From IMG/VR virus record IMGVR_UViG_3300020473_000011, positions 217,558 to 281,557 of that record: 64,000 nucleotides of DNA; one strand, 5' to 3'. A program made the position numbers and the translations under genes. Origin of the DNA: a virus. The notes beneath the pieces are model-generated. The model was not told the DNA's origin and ran no database searches. It saw only the letters and a list, made by a program, of their open reading frames with translations. Shown here piece by piece: positions 34,648 to 43,149 of this stretch. Position 1 is the first letter of the stretch. Each line of letters starts with the position of its first letter.

Positions 34648-34730
34648 GTCTCAATTAAAATTGTACTACCCACAGCGGGTAGTACGCACCATTGTACAAC
34701 ACTTTTTTGCGGCGTGATAGTGTTGTACAA
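34648..34730 (-). promoter_or_regulatory. TTGTACAA pair (31 bp apart), GCACCATTG and TTGAGAC
   Basis: TTGTACAA lies at 34692-34699 and 34723-34730. GCACCATTG (34686-34694) overlaps the first copy. TTGAGAC (34648-34654) lies 14 nt before the ATG at 34634. GTAGTACAAT, a -10-like TACAAT, precedes TTGAGAC. Confidence 0.65.
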
Positions 34731-34744
34731 AATCTAGCAACGGC

Positions 34745-36367
34745 TTAGTTTTTGGCTAAGCCCTTGTCATACAGGCGTGCCGAACGGAACTGCACTGCAA
34801 GGTCATCCAGCGCTCGCCCTAACGCTAAACTTAGATTCATTAACAGTTCTTGCATCTGGTCTCGTTGAGGCTCTTCAAGCGCTGCTAGAAGCTTACGCGC
34901 CTTAATGTCATCGACAGCGTTAGCCAGCGCTAGTACAACTTTGCTGAAACAATCTATAAAGCCTTTACCACCTTCTTTCGCTAGCGCTGCCATTAGGTTG
35001 TCTAACGCATCGTCAAAATCAATATCCGCCAGAATGTCTCTTGTTTTAGATGGCACTGAGCGTGACACGACACCTGCTGGTGGAGCATCCCAAAGTCCCA
35101 TATCACCTAAAGGGTCTTTTGTGGAGCTAAGTAAAATACCTTCAATGTCGCGTGATGCCTTTGCCATCTTACCCGCAAGTCCGCGTAGCAGCTTAGAGCT
35201 TACGTTCTCTTTGAAGTTGTGGTCGTCACTGTTAATAAGCTGGTCGGATGCGTAATCCAATAGACCAAAGTAGGTTAGCAGTGCGCTTCCCCAGATCATT
35301 CCACTTTCATTAGTAAGCAACCAATTTACGGCAGCATCAACATCACCCTGTGGTGTGTCCATACCAATAGCCCCGTTCGCAGACTCGGTCACCTTAATTA
35401 GGTCAGCTATACTTACACCATCTTGGTCTTTAATTAGGGTTGCCCAGTTCATAAGCGAATCTAAGACCGAGCCTTCCTTACTTGACTCAAATTTTAGCGT
35501 GAGGTCTTGGCTCGCTGGTTTTTCAAGGTTAGATTCTTTCGCGCTATAGGCTGCACTAAAACTCATTTCGAAGTCGAGGCTTGAAGCCTCTGGGATGGTG
35601 ATTGACTCACCGCTTATATTTGGATGCAATACGCCGCCAAGTGCGACGGGTTCTTCAAACGTTACATTCGCAGATAGGTCTGTAGCTTCTAACGATTCGG
35701 CCACGGTACCCTCTGTGGTATCTATAGGCGTCTGTGTTACTTCGATTGTGTTGTCAATGGTTGGCTTTGCTACGACTACTTCGGGGACACTCTTAGTTAG
35801 AGCACGCAGAACAGAGGTGGCCGTCACAACCTCATCAAAGTAGAGACGTAACGCCTTATCTACATCACTCGTCAAAGCATCGTCTATGGCAGACTGCACA
35901 CTGGCTGCCCATAGCGTCAGTAAATCTAGAAGTTTATTCAGGTAGCTACGACCTTTTACTGATTGTTGGAAAGCACTGTGTAGGCTCGCAGCTGCTACAC
36001 TGCTTGGGTGTAGCGTTTCGTCTTCTTTAAGGTCGAGTAAGCTAATACCCGACATGCTTAGTGATGTTGAAAGCTTGTCTTGCGCCTGTGACAAAGCGCG
36101 GTGTAGTGCAATGAAGCCATCTTGGTTTGCTGCATCAACAGGGTAGTCTCGGCGTCTTAGTACATAAGCAGCGGCGGTTGTCATTAGCTGTGCGATAGCC
36201 ATAACACGCAGGACGTTACCCTGATAGTAGGCATGTGTGCCAATCGTACGCATAAGCGATGGGTCTTTATGGAAAGTCATGTCTAGCAGTGGCGCTTGGA
36301 TAAAACCCCCGCCTAATTGCTTAGTCAGTCCCTCAAACAAGGTACCGACGTGGTCTGGTGTGCGCAT
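34745..36367 (-). CDS. Unknown 540-residue protein, possible virion component
   Basis: It starts at ATG 36367 (MRTPDHVGTLFEGLTKQLGG) after ACGGAG; an in-frame TTG upstream is not needed. The N- and C-terminal thirds are helical (LALANAVDDIKARKLLAAL; MQELLMNLSLALGRALDDL). The middle third is Thr/Glu/Ser-rich and probably disordered or beta (PTIDNTIEVTQTPIDTTEGT). No known domain. It is a single-gene unit with TTGTACAA at 36416 and TTGAGAC at 36385, beside other probable virion genes. Confidence 0.7.
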   Translation of the reverse strand: MRTPDHVGTLFEGLTKQLGGGFIQAPLLDMTFHKDPSLMRTIGTHAYYQGNVLRVMAIAQLMTTAAAYVLRRRDYPVDAANQDGFIALHRALSQAQDKLSTSLSMSGISLLDLKEDETLHPSSVAAASLHSAFQQSVKGRSYLNKLLDLLTLWAASVQSAIDDALTSDVDKALRLYFDEVVTATSVLRALTKSVPEVVVAKPTIDNTIEVTQTPIDTTEGTVAESLEATDLSANVTFEEPVALGGVLHPNISGESITIPEASSLDFEMSFSAAYSAKESNLEKPASQDLTLKFESSKEGSVLDSLMNWATLIKDQDGVSIADLIKVTESANGAIGMDTPQGDVDAAVNWLLTNESGMIWGSALLTYFGLLDYASDQLINSDDHNFKENVSSKLLRGLAGKMAKASRDIEGILLSSTKDPLGDMGLWDAPPAGVVSRSVPSKTRDILADIDFDDALDNLMAALAKEGGKGFIDCFSKVVLALANAVDDIKARKLLAALEEPQRDQMQELLMNLSLALGRALDDLAVQFRSARLYDKGLAKN

Positions 36368-36384
36368 ACTGGCTCCGTATCTCT

Positions 36385-36423
36385 GTCTCAATTAAATGTG
36401 ATTATTCGATAATCATTGTACAA
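36385..36423 (-). promoter_or_regulatory. TATAAT-TTGTACAA-TTGAGAC leader
   Basis: On the minus strand GGCTATAAT, ATCC, TTGTACAA (36416-36423) and later TTGAGAC (36385-36391) precede the ATG at 36367. Here TTGTACAA lies downstream of the -10 box, over the expected transcription start, as an operator would. Confidence 0.6.
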
Positions 36424-36487
36424 GGATATTATAGCCATAATCACTATTACTTTTCAGCAAAACAATCTAATTAATTTAGCTAGCGAC

Positions 36488-36531
36488 GCACCATTGGAAG
36501 GTGCTATTATGCAGCCGAGTCCAACGGACTC
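36488..36531 (+). promoter_or_regulatory. GCACCATTG element, TATTAT and leader hairpin before the kinase
   Basis: GCACCATTG (36488-36496) begins a small hairpin (GCACC...GGTGC) followed by TATTAT. Further on GAGTCC (36517-36522), loop AAC and GGACTC (36526-36531) form a perfect leader hairpin about 45 nt before the start at 36577. Confidence 0.45.
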
Positions 36532-36576
36532 ATTAACTGATACTTATGAAAAATTGAATAACGAGGGAAGAACCCT

Positions 36577-37506
36577 ATGAACCATATTGCAGGTGGTATG
36601 GCCGAGAAGATGACAGACACGTTATTGACTGGTCTAACCAAGCATGTACGAATTGGACTATCAGGCGCTCAGCGCACAGGTAAGTCAACGTTGGCCGAGC
36701 ACTACAGTAATCTGACTGGATTACCTTTTGTCGTATCGTCAGTCTCATCCATTATGGCTGAAATTGGCTTTGACTCGACGGCCTCGTACGATAAAGACTT
36801 TAAAACGCGCCTTAAAGCTCAGTTCCACTTACTAAAACGCCTTGATGAGGAATGGAGTAAACACGAGGGTGGTTTTATCACCGACCGCACACCGATGTGC
36901 ATGGCCATGTACACACTAGCCGATATTGTGGGTACGACAGAACTTGATGATGACGATGTTTCAGCGTTATATGACTACATTGACCAGTGCAAGCTGCTTA
37001 CTTTGAAGCACTTTAATGTGCTCGTTAATGTAGCCTACAATCCGCGCATTGAACTTATTAATAAGGCTGGGTCAGCTCCCGCTAAAAAACACCACATCTT
37101 ACATTTGGAGACGTTGCTTAAAAGCCTGATCTTTGAAATCAAGGTACCTACAGGGTCAGACCCTAGAACATTACATGACCTCTGTGGTGAAGACGACGAG
37201 CGCTCACTGTTACGTCGCTTTGACAAACCGAAGAGTGCGCCTACTGCTACCTGCTTGGGTCGTATCGAGAATCTAGTACGCCTGAGCTTAGCTGACATTC
37301 AACAATCAAAGCTAATCGTCGCGGATTTACCTTTTGAAGCTGGTAGCGTTGAAGAGCGCGTACAGTGGTTACACAGCATCGTCATTAGAGAGGCGTTTGA
37401 TTGGGTTTCTTGTGGTCTAGCAGAACTTGGTGATAGTCCGCTCATTAACGATGAGACAGCCAAGTTGTATAAAACGATTGATATTGAGCACATAAAGTAC
37501 GCTTAA
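36577..37506 (+). CDS. P-loop NTPase, NadR/nucleoside-kinase-like
   Basis: This 309-residue protein has a Walker A motif GAQRTGKST (residues 30-38) and TDRTPMCMAMYTLAD (about 101-115), resembling the DR(T/S) lid or substrate motif of NadR/AAA_28-type kinases. It probably phosphorylates a nucleoside, nucleotide or related small molecule. The start follows GAGGGAAG with good spacing. It is followed by a hairpin (37529-37548) and stands as a single plus-strand gene. The substrate cannot be told from sequence. Confidence 0.72.
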   Translation: MNHIAGGMAEKMTDTLLTGLTKHVRIGLSGAQRTGKSTLAEHYSNLTGLPFVVSSVSSIMAEIGFDSTASYDKDFKTRLKAQFHLLKRLDEEWSKHEGGFITDRTPMCMAMYTLADIVGTTELDDDDVSALYDYIDQCKLLTLKHFNVLVNVAYNPRIELINKAGSAPAKKHHILHLETLLKSLIFEIKVPTGSDPRTLHDLCGEDDERSLLRRFDKPKSAPTATCLGRIENLVRLSLADIQQSKLIVADLPFEAGSVEERVQWLHSIVIREAFDWVSCGLAELGDSPLINDETAKLYKTIDIEHIKYA

Positions 37507-37791
37507 AGTACTACCCCTCTAAATAGCGCTTTTGATGTAAGTCAAAAGTACCATTTAAAAGTATTAGGATGCTCATTCGTTGGGCATCTTCATAAAACCG
37601 CAATTAAACTGCATAATAACCTGCAAATATTATTTTAAACTGATTACTTATTCATTGTATACTACTGTAGCACAGGGGTTTATAAGACTTTTGTTCGTCA
37701 TTTTTCTTGATAAGATTATTTACTTAGACTAAAGTGATCTTACTTATTTCATATCGCGTAAACTCTCTTATAGCGTGTAGTGGAGTAGCCT
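37507..37791 (+). other. AT-rich 285-bp intergenic region
   Basis: No gene fits here. It begins with a hairpin CTTTTGA (37529-37535)/TCAAAAG (37542-37548) after the kinase gene, without a T-run. The rest is AT-rich and probably holds the promoter of the gene at 37792, but I find no convincing -35/-10 pair. TTGTACAA and TTGAGAC are absent. Confidence 0.5.
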
Positions 37792-38634
37792 ATGAATAAT
37801 GAGAGAAGAACCCTACCTGCTGTTGGTGATACGCACTTTAAAGCTGACCCCAATAACAAAAACCTAGTACTTGTCACGGCTCGTGGCCGCTTTGACGTCA
37901 GTTCCGTTGAGTCATTGCGACAGAACCTTACGCGTAGCCCGCTGTTCCTTAATCCTGAACGGCGAGTGCTTGTCGAGATACTAGAAAATTGTGAAGGCAC
38001 AAATGCCTACTATGAAGCGTTAAGCTGTCAGCTGCATCGCATGCAGTCTATGGGTTTCTCTGCTGAAAAGGTTGCCTTTGCCATTGATCCAAACGTCGTA
38101 GGGCGCGACGAGGGTATCAAAAATTATCGGTTCATTTACACCGCTAATAAGTTTATGGTTGAGTTCTTCGAAAATGCTGACGACGCGAAAGCGTGGCTTT
38201 TAGGCAACTCTACTAAACCAAACAGATCAACGGAGCGCCTACCTTCTACATTTAGGACTGATAGTGTGTACGAACACCTTGTAAGGATTGACTGTCACTC
38301 GCCATTTGACGCTGAATTTTGTGCGAGTTCTATTGCGACACAGGCGTCGAATATACAATTTTTAAACCCGCACCGCGTAGAGCTTATTAGCTTTATTGGC
38401 GACTGCTCAACAGCTACAGACGACTTTTATGAAATGTTTGGAGAACATATCGCACGTGAGGTCAAGATGGGCTTTGCACCAGTCAGCACGGCTATTATGA
38501 TCCCAAATGGGTCTGATGGACGCGAGTTGCTAGTGGAGCGACTAACAGCCGTATTCGCCAAACATGCTACGTACGACGTTAGATGCTTTTCTGATGAGAA
38601 AGATGCAGAAGCTTGGTTATTGCGTGATAGCTGA
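37792..38634 (+). CDS. Tandem SpoIIAA/STAS-like protein
   Basis: This 280-residue protein is made of two related halves (about 20-135 and 160-278). Each runs from a beta-strand opening (LVLVTARGRFD; LVRIDCHSPFD) through RVLVEILENCEG or RVELISFIGDCS, then a helix before a GF segment (MGFSAEKVAFAI; MGFAPVSTAIMI), and ends with F-N-A-DDAKAWLL or SDEKDAEAWLL. The terminal F(x)-A-AWL signature and STAS-like order match the SpoIIAA-like (PF11964 type) fold. Single-domain versions occur in bacteria with unclear, perhaps lipid-binding or regulatory roles. A duplicated phage copy is unusual. Confidence 0.7.
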   Translation: MNNERRTLPAVGDTHFKADPNNKNLVLVTARGRFDVSSVESLRQNLTRSPLFLNPERRVLVEILENCEGTNAYYEALSCQLHRMQSMGFSAEKVAFAIDPNVVGRDEGIKNYRFIYTANKFMVEFFENADDAKAWLLGNSTKPNRSTERLPSTFRTDSVYEHLVRIDCHSPFDAEFCASSIATQASNIQFLNPHRVELISFIGDCSTATDDFYEMFGEHIAREVKMGFAPVSTAIMIPNGSDGRELLVERLTAVFAKHATYDVRCFSDEKDAEAWLLRDS

Positions 38635-38646
38635 GCCTGACTAAGA

Positions 38647-38671
38647 AGTACCTAGGCGATAGCTAGGTACT
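38647..38671. terminator. Hairpin between convergent genes
   Basis: AGTACCTAG (38647-38655) and CTAGGTACT (38663-38671) form a 9-bp perfect stem with a 7-nt loop. The T-run is weak on both strands. Confidence 0.6.
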
Positions 38672-38691
38672 CATACGCAAACCTTTATTCG

Positions 38692-39336
38692 TTACGCGCC
38701 ATCATCAACCGTTTCTAACTGTAGGCGGCCTAGTGTCGCAAGCTTATCAGCAATATCATTACCAATGGCCGTGAAGCGATCCCAGCTACGTGCAGGGAAG
38801 TCGTTCTTATTACGGTGACCTCGACAGTGATGCCACGTAGGGCGCAAGCCCTTTGATGCCATCAAGAATTGTTGCCAGTACGGTACATTCTTAACGTCTT
38901 CAAAGTTTCGCGCTTTCCAGCCTGCCATCCACTCCGTAGCGCCTTTAACTACATACTGTGAATCAGAGATTATATGTGCACGTGTCTGGTTAGTACGTAT
39001 ATCCTCGATGTCGTTAATTTCAAGTAGTGATGAAATAACCGCTTGTAGCTCCATCTTGTTATTGGTTGTTAAAGGGTGCCCTCCTGACATATAGGTCAGC
39101 ATCGGTGGCTCTCCCTCTTCAATAAGCAATAAGGCGACACCCCAACCACCTTTACCCTCAGACTGTGTTTTCTTTGTTGCTTTACAGCGGCTATAAACCA
39201 CGCCGCCGTCACAGAAAAGGTAAAGCGCTGGTACTGAATAGGCACGAGGAAGTGCATAGGCCAGCTCGTCGGCCAATGCTTGGTTATTCTTTAAAAACGC
39301 CTTGAGTGAACTAAGCGTAGGCTTTTTACCTGCCAT
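38692..39336 (-). CDS. rnhA: Ribonuclease HI
   Basis: RNase HI cleaves RNA in RNA:DNA hybrids, removing replication primers. The DDEDD-type catalytic residues are visible: Asp43 in YLFCDGG, Glu in NNKMELQAV, Asp in ISDSQYVVKG, then the HHCRGH loop and Asp in GNDIADKLA. At 214 residues it is longer than E. coli RNase HI (155), with a ~38-residue N-terminal helical extension and an insertion near TKKTQSEGKGGWG. It starts 2 nt after the stop of the gene at 39339-40217 and is the last gene of that operon. Confidence 0.92.
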   Translation of the reverse strand: MAGKKPTLSSLKAFLKNNQALADELAYALPRAYSVPALYLFCDGGVVYSRCKATKKTQSEGKGGWGVALLLIEEGEPPMLTYMSGGHPLTTNNKMELQAVISSLLEINDIEDIRTNQTRAHIISDSQYVVKGATEWMAGWKARNFEDVKNVPYWQQFLMASKGLRPTWHHCRGHRNKNDFPARSWDRFTAIGNDIADKLATLGRLQLETVDDGA

Positions 39337-39338
39337 GC

Positions 39339-40217
39339 TTACTTCCTCTTACGGGCTTTACTAGCTGCTTTTTTATTTGCGCGTTGTGCTGGCGTACGCT
39401 TCTTTCGGGTTAACCCTGACATTTGGCGTGCATTTTTGGCGGCTTGCATTGAACGGCGGTATTCACCCACGCGTTGGCTTAGCTCGGTCGGTGCCACATC
39501 TTGGAAAGGCTCTGATAAGTGGTACTTTGTCTTGTACTCGCCATCTGAGATAACACCTACGCCCTTTGAAAGTTCAGTGTCATTTTCGGCTGTCGCGACA
39601 AACATAGAGTAGTACTTAAACGCTACAACAAAGCCACCGTCAATGCCATCTAGTGCTGCGTGGCAGTACTCTGCGTCAATACGTTCGTCGTAAGGTACTG
39701 GGTCTGTTCCACTGAAATCAATCCATGAACGCAAGCCGTCGGCATGCCTGATGTACGCATAGAATGAAAAACGACTTGTGCTCTGCGATAGGTCATCCAG
39801 TGCACCCGTCACGATGTCTTCATCGGGCAACATCGCTTCACCCGCGTGATTAAGGCGCTGAAATGCTAGGTACACGCGCTGGTCTTTAGTGTTGACACTG
39901 ATACCAACGCAAAACTGGTCAAAGAAAGCACTCGCACGCGCTAGGTGATGTAAATGCTTAGCTTGATCATCGGATGCCTGCCCAGTCATTAATAGATGTG
40001 ACATGCCCATGTGCCATGATTCAATTTCGCTGTTTAAGACGTCGTGAACCTTACTTAGGTGCATCGCCGTAACTAACTGCGCATTTGTGACAACGGGTTG
40101 TTGTGGTTGACTTGTTGGGATGATCTTGTTCATCGGTGCTTTTTTCACAAAGCGGCCGATAGGTTTACTTGCCATTGCACGCTGTACAACAGCTACCTGT
40201 GCGGAAGAAAGTGCCAT
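39339..40217 (-). CDS. Unknown 292-residue protein with basic tail
   Basis: It begins MALSSAQVAVVQRAMASKP. The middle carries histidine-rich helices (HLSKVHDVLNSEIESWHMGM; KHLHHLARASAFF), and the C-terminus is a strongly basic stretch (LTRKKRTPAQRANKKAASKA) that may bind nucleic acid. TTGAGAC lies 22 nt upstream, after a TACAAT hexamer. It is co-transcribed with RNase HI. No domain recognised. Confidence 0.68.
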   Translation of the reverse strand: MALSSAQVAVVQRAMASKPIGRFVKKAPMNKIIPTSQPQQPVVTNAQLVTAMHLSKVHDVLNSEIESWHMGMSHLLMTGQASDDQAKHLHHLARASAFFDQFCVGISVNTKDQRVYLAFQRLNHAGEAMLPDEDIVTGALDDLSQSTSRFSFYAYIRHADGLRSWIDFSGTDPVPYDERIDAEYCHAALDGIDGGFVVAFKYYSMFVATAENDTELSKGVGVISDGEYKTKYHLSEPFQDVAPTELSQRVGEYRRSMQAAKNARQMSGLTRKKRTPAQRANKKAASKARKRK

Positions 40218-40238
40218 AATGCTCTCTTAAATTTATCA

Positions 40239-40252
40239 GTCTCAATTATTGT
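40239..40252 (-). promoter_or_regulatory. TACAAT-TTGAGAC leader of the RNase HI operon
   Basis: On the minus strand TACAAT, AA, TTGAGAC (40239-40245), then AAGAGAGC and ATG at 40217. No TTGTACAA is present. The layout suggests TTGAGAC marks the mRNA 5' end. Confidence 0.5.
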
Positions 40253-40288
40253 AATTAAATCCCATTAGGATTGCAGGCACTATATTGC

Positions 40289-40313
40289 AAAAAGGGCTGC
40301 AACGCAACCCTTT
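40289..40313 (-). terminator. Intrinsic terminator after 40319-40642
   Basis: AAAGGGCTGC (40291-40300) and GCAACCCTTT (40304-40313) form a 10-bp stem with one G-U pair and a 3-nt loop. On the minus strand the stem runs into TTTTTGC. Confidence 0.85.
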
Positions 40314-40318
40314 AGACT

Positions 40319-40642
40319 CTAAATCTCAGTGATGATCTTAGGCGTGTTATCTGCTTCGGCCTTTGCTACGCCTTCTAAAACGCCTTGTACCATAGCGTTG
40401 AAGTCGTACTCTTCACCATCGGCAGGCCGCCTTAATTTCACCATACTATCACGTAACCTACCGTGATTAATCATCATGAGTATGGCATGACGGGCAACTT
40501 CGATATAAGTGTCGTCATTAGGGACGAAGACAATACAGCTTAGCCCTTGCTTTACGTAGTCTGTAGGGTAAGGCAGCTTGTCGCAGAAGATGACGTCACC
40601 TACCCGCTCAGCCTTTGGTGCACTTGGTACGTTTATCGTCAT
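40319..40642 (-). CDS. Unknown 107-residue protein
   Basis: This small protein begins MTINVPSAPKAERVGDVIFC and has an alternating beta/alpha pattern. It is transcribed directly after the gene at 40648-41028 (5-nt gap) and precedes a terminator. No domain recognised. Confidence 0.65.
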   Translation of the reverse strand: MTINVPSAPKAERVGDVIFCDKLPYPTDYVKQGLSCIVFVPNDDTYIEVARHAILMMINHGRLRDSMVKLRRPADGEEYDFNAMVQGVLEGVAKAEADNTPKIITEI

Positions 40643-40647
40643 AAAGC

Positions 40648-41028
40648 TTACCCTATTACACTGTCTAGCGCGTCGACTAATGAATCCACAAAGATGTCAT
40701 TTACTTCGGCTTTTGTTTTAACGTTAACCCCACGGATTGTAAGCAGCTTGATGTCATATAGGTCGCGTCCATTTAGTGTGATTTGAACCATACCACCCAC
40801 CTTGACCTTAGTACCACGTACGCGGAACTGAATACCGCTATCAATCGCGATAAAGTCACGAGCTGCCCAGCTTCCGAGCGCCCACTTATCAAGGGTTCTT
40901 AGCTGCTTTAGGATGGTCTCAGCAATGGCCTTATTACGGCTACTGTCCAGTTCATTCAAGGCTGACTCTCTGATAGAAAACAGGGAGCCGTCCAGCGCGT
41001 GCAATGCACGACTTACGGCGTTGTTCAT
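40648..41028 (-). CDS. Unknown 126-residue protein with start codon inside a TTGTACAATG box
   Basis: The likely start ATG at 41028 is part of TTGTACAATG, with TTGAGAC just upstream (41037-41043) as the only ribosome-site-like element. The product begins MNNAVSRALHALDGSL, again close to the xxxxALxALD N-terminal pattern of other genes here. The rest is a beta-rich domain (GIQFRVRGTKVKVGGMVQI). Function unknown. Placement of the operator over the start codon suggests tight control. Confidence 0.65.
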   Translation of the reverse strand: MNNAVSRALHALDGSLFSIRESALNELDSSRNKAIAETILKQLRTLDKWALGSWAARDFIAIDSGIQFRVRGTKVKVGGMVQITLNGRDLYDIKLLTIRGVNVKTKAEVNDIFVDSLVDALDSVIG

Positions 41029-41069
41029 TGTACAATGTCTCAATCGTTACTGAAAAATTCATTGTACAA
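41028..41069. promoter_or_regulatory. Divergent control region with two TTGTACAA sites
   Basis: A 62-bp gap separates divergent starts at 41028 (minus) and 41091 (plus). It contains TTGTACAA at 41028-41035 and 41062-41069 (34 bp apart) and TTGAGAC for the minus gene at 41037-41043. Confidence 0.7.
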
Positions 41070-41090
41070 CATATTGAGGGGAATTTAACT

Positions 41091-41699
41091 ATGTCTAGTG
41101 GGGAAACCACCGTATACCACGAAATGGCCAAGTTACTCGGCGACGAGCTTGCCGCAGACCCGACACTCGTTGCGAGTGTTACGCTGAGCGCCGAAAAGCT
41201 AGGTGATACGGCGACGATTGAGCGCCTGCGACTTCTCAGTGACCTACGTGAACCACTGGGAGCCACTACACAGGCTTATGCTGTTGGTCTCTTGATGCAG
41301 CTACCTAAGTGTGATGGAAACTGGCGAGAGACCCTTGAGGAACGCGAACTCAGTACGCTAATAAAAGACCTTGAGTACGTGAAACCTGCTGTCGTTGAAG
41401 AAAAGTCATTTCGACCCGCGAAAGACCTGTGGAAAGAAGAAGTTGACCGACTCGCGCTCGCGCCTGACTATGTTAAGCTAATCTACATGGCCAGCCTTGT
41501 AACGCGTATCTTAAAGCGTGACTGGCATAACTTCTTGCAACAGCAACAGCTCATAGACCGTGCGAAGCTGGCGGCTGTCGTACTGGGTGAATACTCCGAC
41601 GAGATCGCGCCATGGGTGAGGTTGTTAGACTCTGCCAGTAAGGGGAGTTATAAGGGGAAGGTGCCTAAACAGGGGGCGCTCTCGTATAGCCTCAGTTAG
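41091..41699 (+). CDS. Unknown 202-residue helical protein
   Basis: It starts at ATG 41091 after TTGAGGGG; upstream in-frame Met codons lie in the divergent gene's control region. The sequence is rich in Leu, Glu and Lys helices (VTLSAEKLGDTATIERLRL; YVKLIYMASLVTRILKRDW). No known motif. It is a single-gene unit ending at a strong terminator. Confidence 0.68.
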   Translation: MSSGETTVYHEMAKLLGDELAADPTLVASVTLSAEKLGDTATIERLRLLSDLREPLGATTQAYAVGLLMQLPKCDGNWRETLEERELSTLIKDLEYVKPAVVEEKSFRPAKDLWKEEVDRLALAPDYVKLIYMASLVTRILKRDWHNFLQQQQLIDRAKLAAVVLGEYSDEIAPWVRLLDSASKGSYKGKVPKQGALSYSLS

Positions 41700-41710
41700 C
41701 TTCTATCAAT

Positions 41711-41739
41711 AAAAAAGCCGAGTGTTATCTCGGCTTTTT
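41711..41739. terminator. Bidirectional intrinsic terminator
   Basis: GCCGAG (41717-41722), loop TGTTAT, CTCGGC (41729-41734), with an A-run before and TTTTT after. It lies between convergent genes. Confidence 0.9.
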
Positions 41740-41755
41740 CTTATAAATAAATTGC

Positions 41756-43084
41756 TTACGCTGAGCGTTGGTTGAAATCGACAAAGAATCTTTCGAACGC
41801 TGCATGACCTACATACGTTAAGCGTGTCTTGCCCGTACTCACGCCATTATCGTCTAAGTCATCCGATACGTAGAAGACACCCTCCGCGAACTTAATGAAG
41901 GATGGTACGTTATAGCCTCGAATATTTGATGGTGACGTCACCATGTAATACACGCGCTTTTGGTCATCCGTCGTTAGATCAATCGTGATATACAGACCTT
42001 TACCGCGCTCCTGTAAAGCGGCTGCTTCATAGAGTGCCGTGCGCAGTTTGAGACGTAGTGCATCACACTCGGACTCTAGGCTTTTGACATTATCAAGAGC
42101 TGCCTGCTTTAACAGGTTGGAGTAAACCGTACCGATGTCTTGAATGTCGCCATCAGACATTTGCTCTAGGATCTCTTCGCGCTCCGCAGGTGTTAGTTGA
42201 GCAACTTTGGCTGCGGCATCTTCTAAGATTTGCTGGTCAATACCGCCGCCTTTCAGGATCACCTGATCAACGAAGTTGTGTAACCACGGGATTTGAACGC
42301 CTGTCGCAAGCTTGGTTGGTGCTGAAACACCTACGGGGTTGCCATCACCTGTTTTATACAGGTAGCGTACTTGAATGTCATAGTAAACATAACGGTCAAA
42401 AATACCGCCTGCAACGTCGGCTACTTCAAAGTAGCTCGGTGTCGTAGGGTCGTACACATCGCGGTCAACAATAACCTCACGAGCTGACGCCTGTGTAAGA
42501 AGCTTATTCACCACCTCAAAGCGTGGCACTAGCTTATCTGAGACACCCGCCATATCATGCGTAAGGATATTGTACTTGAGCATGTAATGGTCTGTCGGCT
42601 CAACGATTGTCATGTTTGCTAGGTCGGGGGCTGGCACAGCTGAACCGCCTGTCGTGAACGCACCCTCAGTGAAACCAAGTTGCTCGATACCATCTACAAA
42701 CAGTTTTACACCGTAGTAATAGTCCTTACCTGATAGAAGACCATCTACGTACAACGTTTTGTAGTTGTACTTGTCTCCTTCGTCAAACGTGGCCTTATGT
42801 ACGAGCACATTACCCGCAAACTTGTACGGTTGAAGTGTCTTAGCATAGGTTTCATCAAACGAGGTGCCCGCTGCATCCAGCTCATCTTTTGGCGCTACAT
42901 AGATTGCCAAGTATGTTTCAGGTAGTAGGGCTTGGTCTTTTAGGACTTCTCGCAGGGCTTGCTGGCCTTCAAAGCCGATCAGCGTAACACCATGGCGCAT
43001 TAGACCATCGTGCTGAGGCTGTGGGTCAGCCACGGTGGCAACAGGGTTAGATGCGTTTAAGAACGCATTTAAGTCAAAAATCAT
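41756..43084 (-). CDS. FN3-like virion-type protein, paralogue 1
   Basis: This 442-residue protein pairs with the gene at 43150-44463. Both have a beta-rich first half ending in FN3-like strands (GLLSGKDYYYGVKLFVDGIE here) and then PWLHNFVDQVILKGGGIDQQ followed by a helical region (EEILEQMSDGDIQDIGTVYS; LRLKLRTALYEAAAL), and a beta C-terminus. The sister gene has PWLADFVNQTVIQGRQVED at the same place. These are probably structural (tail or decoration) proteins, by architecture only. Confidence 0.72.
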   Translation of the reverse strand: MIFDLNAFLNASNPVATVADPQPQHDGLMRHGVTLIGFEGQQALREVLKDQALLPETYLAIYVAPKDELDAAGTSFDETYAKTLQPYKFAGNVLVHKATFDEGDKYNYKTLYVDGLLSGKDYYYGVKLFVDGIEQLGFTEGAFTTGGSAVPAPDLANMTIVEPTDHYMLKYNILTHDMAGVSDKLVPRFEVVNKLLTQASAREVIVDRDVYDPTTPSYFEVADVAGGIFDRYVYYDIQVRYLYKTGDGNPVGVSAPTKLATGVQIPWLHNFVDQVILKGGGIDQQILEDAAAKVAQLTPAEREEILEQMSDGDIQDIGTVYSNLLKQAALDNVKSLESECDALRLKLRTALYEAAALQERGKGLYITIDLTTDDQKRVYYMVTSPSNIRGYNVPSFIKFAEGVFYVSDDLDDNGVSTGKTRLTYVGHAAFERFFVDFNQRSA

Positions 43085-43149
43085 TATCCTGTCCTTATCA
43101 AAAAGGGCTGAGCACTATTACCCAGCCACTTAGCAGAATGAGCGTGCGA

